A program made the position numbers and the translations under genes. From contig CAZBXL010000092.1 in NCBI GenBank assembly GCA_964495785.1, forward strand, positions 1 through 11,076: 11,076 bases of DNA. Reading direction: 5' to 3'. The notes below the pieces were generated by a model. The model saw nothing but the letters and a program-made list of their open reading frames with translations. It was not told where the DNA came from and did not search any database. Shown piece after piece: positions 6,801 to 11,076 of the stretch. This DNA comes from RFSX01 sp964495785 (GTDB lineage: Bacteria > Bacteroidota > Bacteroidia > Chitinophagales > Saprospiraceae). How positions within the stretch are numbered: position 1 is the stretch's first letter; each line of letters starts with the position of its first letter.

Positions 6801-8453
6801 ATGAATAAATATATACTTCTATTAATTCTACTTCTATATGCATGTACAATACGGGCACAGTCATCTGTACCATATGTGAAAATGGAATTCTTAGAGATGA
6901 CAGAGAAGTGGCAGCATCTATGTAGTGATAGTACGATTATTGATTCTGAGGTTGATAGCTTTAGGACAAATGTTACATTTAATGGATCTAATCATATTAC
7001 TCGTGATCAAGATTTTCCGCTTGAACCTATAATAATCGGTAATGAGTTTATATCCATATCAAATACATTCATAGATGCTGATTATTGTGGTGGCCTTATA
7101 GAAAAGATAAATATCGAAACTGGAGAAAGAATATGGTTCAGTAGTTTTGATTTTCGTACGACTGTTTATCGAGAATATATCTTGTCAGCACGGATAGATG
7201 GAAACAACCTCTTGGTGTCAACTGCACGATTTATAACACCGGAACCAGATTTTCCGATACCATTACTTCCCATAGCGAAAATCGATGCTGTGTTGGAACA
7301 GAGATTTTATAATTTGGATAATGGGGAATTGATAAGACATGACATTGCAGATTTGACTGACCCTGACATATTAATTTTTACTCCAACTGATGATAATAAA
7401 ACACAAATTTTCCCAATAGGTGGCGATAATTATCAGGTATTTCAAACGGAAGTCAATGCAAGCGGAGACTTCGTATTTGTAGATACAATAAGTAATAGAG
7501 GTGTAAAGTTAAATGCGACTGATACATTACACTCTGTGATGCCTGATAGAGATTATAGTTTATCTGGATGGACTTATGACAATAAAATATTAAAATACTC
7601 TGAAGATGAATTTTATAGAGTAGAGAATTTTATTCCAGTAGAAAGTTTAGATTCAGATTCTGAAGCCAAGATTATTAGTTATGACGCTGACAATAATATT
7701 AAATGGATATATACAATAAAGCCAGGGGGAAAAGTTGAATTTTTTCCCAAGTTAAGAGAAGTAAATGAAAATTACATCCTAATTGAAGTATGCGATTTAG
7801 ATGCTACAAATACACAAACATTAATTCTTTTAGATAAGAATGGTAACCTTGTAAATAGAGTACATGCTGATATAGAAAGACCACATTCTTTTCAAATCTC
7901 TGAAATGGATGAAAATGGTGACGTATTTATCTTTGCTTCTTATGTTCAACCTAATTTTTTAGATAATTCTGCTACTACTAATATATATAAAACAACCAAT
8001 AGTTCATATGAATTTGTTAACACGATCACCGTTAAGGAGCTTCAGTATAGTACTATTTTTCCTTATTGTAAATTAATGGATAATGGTGATTATTTGATAA
8101 GAGCAGCTTATGGCTTTAGAGGCATAAATAGATTTTCGTACAACTATAATTTCTCACATTGGATGAGAGTGAGTCCTGATGAGCTGTTTGGTATGACGTC
8201 ATCCGTAGCAAATGGTGATGCAGAAGTAGATGTTATTTTGTATCCTAATCCAGTGACAGATAATATTCATCTTGAGCTTCCTAGCTCTGGCTACTTAAAA
8301 GTTAGTACAATCCATGGTCAAGTAATTTATGAATCTATTGGAAGAAAGAAATCATTAATAAGTGTAAGGAATTGGGAGCCTGGGGTCTATGTCTTAAAGT
8401 TTTTTAATGATAGGAAAATTTTAGTTCATGCACAATCATTTATAAAAATATGA
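6801..8453 (+). CDS. Secreted propeller-like protein with T9SS type A sorting domain
   Basis: This 550-residue protein is exported by Sec and then probably across the outer membrane by the type IX system. An N-terminal signal peptide (MNKYILLLILLLYACTIRAQ) ends in an ALA-GLN-type cleavage site. The C-terminal sorting domain, about residues 476-550, shows the YPNP motif at 481-484, a central 'ST-HGQVIYES' strand pair, a 'W-PGVYVLKF' segment and a basic end, the canonical order of type A domains. The body is beta-rich with PQQ/WD-like blade segments: a GLIEKINIETGERIWFSSFD stretch near residue 95 and an IISYDADNNIKWIYTIKPGG stretch near 290, the latter followed by 'LILLDKNGNLVNRV'. This suggests a beta-propeller, without enzyme motifs I can name. 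A Cys at residue 15 has a poor lipobox (LYAC), so a lipoprotein is unlikely. Its stop overlaps the next start (ATGA), so the two proteins are probably made together. Confidence 0.88.
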   Translation: MNKYILLLILLLYACTIRAQSSVPYVKMEFLEMTEKWQHLCSDSTIIDSEVDSFRTNVTFNGSNHITRDQDFPLEPIIIGNEFISISNTFIDADYCGGLIEKINIETGERIWFSSFDFRTTVYREYILSARIDGNNLLVSTARFITPEPDFPIPLLPIAKIDAVLEQRFYNLDNGELIRHDIADLTDPDILIFTPTDDNKTQIFPIGGDNYQVFQTEVNASGDFVFVDTISNRGVKLNATDTLHSVMPDRDYSLSGWTYDNKILKYSEDEFYRVENFIPVESLDSDSEAKIISYDADNNIKWIYTIKPGGKVEFFPKLREVNENYILIEVCDLDATNTQTLILLDKNGNLVNRVHADIERPHSFQISEMDENGDVFIFASYVQPNFLDNSATTNIYKTTNSSYEFVNTITVKELQYSTIFPYCKLMDNGDYLIRAAYGFRGINRFSYNYNFSHWMRVSPDELFGMTSSVANGDAEVDVILYPNPVTDNIHLELPSSGYLKVSTIHGQVIYESIGRKKSLISVRNWEPGVYVLKFFNDRKILVHAQSFIKI

Positions 8454-9451
8454 TTATGAAAACATTGATTATTATTTTATTGTCAGTATGCATCTGTGAT
8501 GCTCAATCAGACGTAGTTTATGACGTCACTTGGGAGCAGAAGACATATGATACACTGACAGATTTTACTTCTATTATTGATTCTTTTGATATTGAAAGTT
8601 TTGGACAAGGTGCCTGTTTTGATTTTTATCCGATATTTCCAATTAGCTTAGGGTTTAACTTTCCATTCTATGAGACTGGTTTTTCAGAGATGATTATTGT
8701 ACCTGATGGATGGGCTACGCCGACAGTATTTAACATAGCTGCATTTCCTATAAGATTAGATTTTGCAAACGTTGAGAATGAGGAGTGCAGTGGAGATGGT
8801 TTCTCAGCTGATTTTAGAGTTGAGAGAACCTCGATTGATGATATGAAGGTGACCAAGTTTGAATTGTCTAACGCTCGTCTAGATGTTGAAGTGCAGAGAG
8901 ATACCATTGTGGAGCATTATCTAAATTTTCAGTATTGGTTTTATGAGGACGGTGCTATAGAATTAAGGTTTGGAGATATAGACCTATCTCAATCATCATA
9001 CTATGATCCAGATGTAGGTGTCTATGATGAGAACTTTGAAGTCGTGGGTCCTTATCTAGGGATTAATACAGTTGATGGAACAGAAGCTTTTTATATTTCT
9101 GGTCCATGGGATGATCCTATAATTAGTGAGAGTATGGACACACCGTACTTAGGTATACCTCCTGCAGGATGGACAATCAGGTGGGAACGATCAGTTTTAA
9201 ATAGTAGTAAAGAAATTTACGAAGAAGATAAATTCTTTACTCTTTATAACAACATACTTAATTTTGATAATCGATCGAGTGTTTTTAAATACATGAGTTT
9301 ATATGATATTTCTGGGCAATTAATTATGTCTCAGAGCATTTTACCTAATCAAAGTATTGATCTAAATTACCTTATTTCAGGTATGTATATTTTAAATGTA
9401 GAGTCTGAGAAAGGCATATTACAGAACCAAAAAATAATTATACAACACTAA
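8450..9451 (+). CDS. Secreted beta-sandwich protein with diverged T9SS C-terminal domain
   Basis: This 333-residue exported protein is translationally coupled to the preceding gene through the ATGA overlap at 8450-8453. A second ATG at 8456 would give the more usual signal peptide start MKTLIIILLSVCIC, so either start is possible. After the signal peptide (cut near DAQ-SD), residues about 65-88 contain 'LGFNFPFYETGFSEM-IVPDGW'. This is a variant of the 'lgF-FpFyg--y--v-vssnG' strand motif of extracellular beta-sandwich modules in Bacteroidota. A beta-rich body follows up to about residue 250, with aromatic and acidic residues, and ends in 'PPAGWTIRWER'. The last 72 residues resemble a T9SS type A sorting domain: LYNNILNF at 265-272, then 'MSLYDISGQLIMSQ', 'YLISGMYILNVES' and a basic-polar tail. 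The usual PNP is replaced by NNI. Function is unknown; surface or secreted location is inferred. The pair may form a complex. Confidence 0.85.
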   Translation: MIMKTLIIILLSVCICDAQSDVVYDVTWEQKTYDTLTDFTSIIDSFDIESFGQGACFDFYPIFPISLGFNFPFYETGFSEMIIVPDGWATPTVFNIAAFPIRLDFANVENEECSGDGFSADFRVERTSIDDMKVTKFELSNARLDVEVQRDTIVEHYLNFQYWFYEDGAIELRFGDIDLSQSSYYDPDVGVYDENFEVVGPYLGINTVDGTEAFYISGPWDDPIISESMDTPYLGIPPAGWTIRWERSVLNSSKEIYEEDKFFTLYNNILNFDNRSSVFKYMSLYDISGQLIMSQSILPNQSIDLNYLISGMYILNVESEKGILQNQKIIIQH

Positions 9452-9518
9452 TTTTCAATTGGATTTTTTATTGCAAAAAAGCATTACATAGATGCTTCAT
9501 CGTAAGAATAGAACAGAC

Positions 9519-9534
9519 AAAAAGACATCTTTTT
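9519..9534. terminator. A/T-type terminator-like hairpin
   Basis: AAAAAG and CTTTTT pair around an ACAT loop, 68 bases after the stop of the second secreted protein. The symmetrical A-run and T-run could act in either direction. With a single G-C pair the stem is weak, so this is only a candidate 3' end of the operon. Confidence 0.3.
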
Positions 9535-9557
9535 AAGATAAAATATCAAAACAATTT

Positions 9558-9587
9558 AGCAGATGGGATTGATTCCTATCTGCTTTT
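9558..9587 (+). terminator. Stronger hairpin, probable 3' end of the secreted-protein operon
   Basis: The arms AGCAGATGGGA (9558-9568) and TCCTATCTGCT (9574-9584) form eleven pairs with one G-T wobble around the loop TTGAT, and TTTT follows (9584-9587). The stem is the most stable in this gap. The T-run is short and the hairpin lies 107 bases after the stop codon, so it could be a terminator, an RNA-processing end or a structured leader. Confidence 0.5.
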
Positions 9588-9656
9588 GAATTTACACCTA
9601 TAACTGCTATAAAAAAGCTATACCAATTATTAATTTTTCAATATTCTTAGATTATT

Positions 9657-9696
9657 ATACCAATATCATAAGGGCATTATGTCCCAAAAATGGTAT
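9657..9696 (+). repeat. Nested inverted repeats before the AI-2E gene
   Basis: Outer arms ATACCA (9657-9662) and TGGTAT (9691-9696) enclose the inner pair CATAA (9667-9671) and TTATG (9677-9681), whose loop is GGGCA. The whole ends 93 bases before the proposed start codon of the transporter. It could be an operator or a leader structure. No known riboswitch consensus is recognised. Confidence 0.3.
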
Positions 9697-9789
9697 TACG
9701 TAGACTTAAGAGACTACTTAACAGAAAATAATTACCTACACATCTATTGATTGCTTAACTTTCCATCAGAATCAAAGCAAAGATCAATA

Positions 9790-11073
9790 ATGCCTATAAA
9801 AACTTGGCAGAAATATACAATCACTATCCTTCCTATACTCTTTGTAGGGGCTATATTATATTACTTCAGTGAGATAGTAGGCTACATCATATTTGCATGG
9901 ATTATATCTTTGATAGGCACACCACTTAAGAATTTCTTTAATAAGTTTCTCGGAGATGGATTATCTGCTGGACTGACTTTGTTGGTTTTTGGGATAGTCT
10001 TATTAATCTTTTTGAGACTCTTTATTCCACCTCTTATATCTCAAGCTAAAAACCTCGCCGGCATCGACTATAACAAACTTATATTAGGATTAGAAGAACC
10101 TCTATCTGATGTCAAGCAATGGTTTAATGATAAAGGGATTATTGATTCTGAAGATATGGATCATTTCACTAAAGTCGGTGATCCGGTACCTCCAGAATTC
10201 TACACACAGCTCGTCAATGTCGATTCTATTTTACATGTGAATACTATGGGTGACACACTCAAGACCCAGCAGATTAATGTACTTATACAAGTAGAGAACC
10301 CAGAGCATATAGCTGCTCATAATAAAGATGATGAAAGCTATTTTGACGGCCTACGGAGTAATATTTTTGAGATGTTTAATCCATCTCAGATATCAAGACT
10401 ATTTGCATCACTTATTGGCTTTTTTGGAGGATTTGTGATTACAATTTTATCAGTTTTTTTTATCGCTTTTTTCTTTCTTAAGGAACAAGGTTTATTTACA
10501 AGAATGGTGTCAGCCATAGTGCCTGACAATAGAGAAGAAACGGTCTCACGTACGATATCTGAATCGACTACATTATTGATTAGATATTTTGTGGGACTCA
10601 CTATACAAGCCTTGACCATAACATTTATAGCAAGTGTTACTTTGAGCTTGTTTGGTTATAAGAGTGCCTTACTGATTGCATTCTCATTTGCTATCTTTAA
10701 TCTGATACCATACATAGGCCCTCTGTTGGGTAATTTTTTTGGTGTACTAATCGTATTGTCATCCAATATCAATGAGGAGACAACTGGGGCCAATTTAGAT
10801 TTTTACAATATGTTATTGCCTGAGATGTTTACTCTGGTAGTTATCTTAGGTATCGTACAATTAATAGATAACTTTCTATTACAACCTAATATTTTTTCCA
10901 AGAGTGTCAAAGCACATCCTCTCGAGATATTTATTGTCGTCTTGATGGGAGCTAAGATAGGAGGCGTAGGCGGCATGGTCTTAGCCATACCAGCCTACAC
11001 GATACTACGTGTCCTTATGAAGGTCTGTTTTAGCGAATTGTCTTTCGTCAGAAAACTGACCTCGGGATTATAA
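9790..11073 (+). CDS. AI-2E family (PerM/YdiK-like) membrane protein
   Basis: This complete 427-residue inner-membrane protein belongs to the AI-2E/PerM family (PF01594). Members have been linked to autoinducer-2 export, sodium/proton antiport or unknown transport, so the substrate cannot be assigned. About eight membrane segments are visible: near residues 10-26, 28-45, 56-78, 205-230, 261-290, 292-325, 345-368 and 378-415. Family signatures are 'LIPYIGPLLG' in the sixth, then 'QLIDNFLLQP' (Ile359-Asp360, Pro366), 'HPLEIF' (His376-Pro377) and 'GGVGGMVLAIPAY'. A soluble loop of about 125 residues lies between the third and fourth segments, which makes the protein longer than YdiK-type relatives. 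I chose ATG 9790. An in-frame TTG at 9751 would add 13 polar residues (LNFPSESKQRSI-like) that look non-coding, and the bases before 9790 are A-rich as expected for this phylum. TAA closes the frame three bases before the window end. It is a single gene here. Confidence 0.93.
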   Translation: MPIKTWQKYTITILPILFVGAILYYFSEIVGYIIFAWIISLIGTPLKNFFNKFLGDGLSAGLTLLVFGIVLLIFLRLFIPPLISQAKNLAGIDYNKLILGLEEPLSDVKQWFNDKGIIDSEDMDHFTKVGDPVPPEFYTQLVNVDSILHVNTMGDTLKTQQINVLIQVENPEHIAAHNKDDESYFDGLRSNIFEMFNPSQISRLFASLIGFFGGFVITILSVFFIAFFFLKEQGLFTRMVSAIVPDNREETVSRTISESTTLLIRYFVGLTIQALTITFIASVTLSLFGYKSALLIAFSFAIFNLIPYIGPLLGNFFGVLIVLSSNINEETTGANLDFYNMLLPEMFTLVVILGIVQLIDNFLLQPNIFSKSVKAHPLEIFIVVLMGAKIGGVGGMVLAIPAYTILRVLMKVCFSELSFVRKLTSGL

Positions 11074-11076
11074 TTA

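Larger units (their letters stand above)
9452..9789. other. 338-base gene-free region with several hairpins
   Basis: No supportable gene lies here. Apart from the three structures listed separately below, AAGCAT (9479-9484) and ATGCTT (9492-9497) pair around a seven-base loop. Because a poly-A run precedes them on the plus strand, they read as a stem plus T-run only on the minus strand. GCTATA is directly repeated at 9606 and 9617, and ACTTAA occurs twice between about 9704 and 9721. The region must hold the 3' end of the secreted-protein operon and the promoter of the AI-2E gene. I could not place that promoter. Confidence 0.5.

Noticed and set aside
6801..6860. Lipoprotein signal (LYAC) in the propeller-like protein.
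   Set aside because: Tyr at the -2 position is a poor lipobox and the sequence continues to a normal signal peptidase I site at RAQ; a C-terminal T9SS domain also explains its location.
8668..8907. Antisense open frame inside the second secreted-protein gene, and similar short frames inside other genes.
   Set aside because: They lie wholly within well-supported genes, have no plausible protein features or start context, and are expected by chance.
9475..9497. Minus-strand intrinsic terminator (six-pair stem followed by T-run).
   Set aside because: No minus-strand gene lies to its right to be terminated, so it is not listed as a terminator; it is kept only as part of the hairpin-series finding.
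9751..9789. TTG start for the AI-2E protein at 9751.
   Set aside because: It adds 13 polar residues of no family character; ATG 9790 has a better context and gives a usual N-terminus just before the first membrane helix.
1..11076. CRISPR array, tRNA, rRNA, insertion sequence or prophage genes.
   Set aside because: No regularly spaced repeats, cloverleaf, ribosomal sequence, transposase or phage-type protein was seen on either strand.

Overview
The window reads as ordinary chromosome of a low-GC member of the Bacteroidota, most likely a marine or sludge-type Saprospirales/Flavobacteriales-like organism. This rests on two proteins with C-terminal type IX secretion (T9SS) sorting domains, A-rich start contexts without Shine-Dalgarno sequences, a TlpA-type thioredoxin with a long N-terminal extension, and a WG-repeat protein. 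The exact lineage is inference. No mobile element, CRISPR array, tRNA or rRNA was found.

Left part (1-2598): the 3' part of a WG-repeat protein gene, whose reading frame is still open at the left edge, is followed by a small cytoplasmic orphan (1802-2446). Inverted repeats with spans of 42-43 bases lie just after the stop codons of both genes. The orphan converges with the next gene, and the 152-base gap between them carries hairpins.

Middle part (2599-6497): a divergent pair shares a 243-base upstream region. To the left runs a membrane-anchored DUF2207 protein with a glycine-rich tail. To the right runs a 644-residue exported TlpA/ResA-like thiol-disulfide protein that ends in a textbook intrinsic terminator.

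Right part (6498-11076): after about 300 bases without a gene, two secreted proteins are translationally coupled by an ATGA overlap. The first is propeller-like with a canonical T9SS C-terminal domain. The second is a beta-sandwich protein with a diverged one. A 338-base region rich in hairpins separates them from a complete AI-2E family (PerM/YdiK-like) membrane protein at the right edge.

Most of the genes act at or beyond the cell envelope: two T9SS cargo proteins, a periplasmic redox protein and two membrane proteins. They do not form one recognisable pathway, and I see no convincing undescribed system. The parts most worth a second look are the hairpin-flanked orphan, the diverged sorting domain of the second secreted protein, the palindrome cluster before the secreted pair, and the hairpin series before the AI-2E gene.
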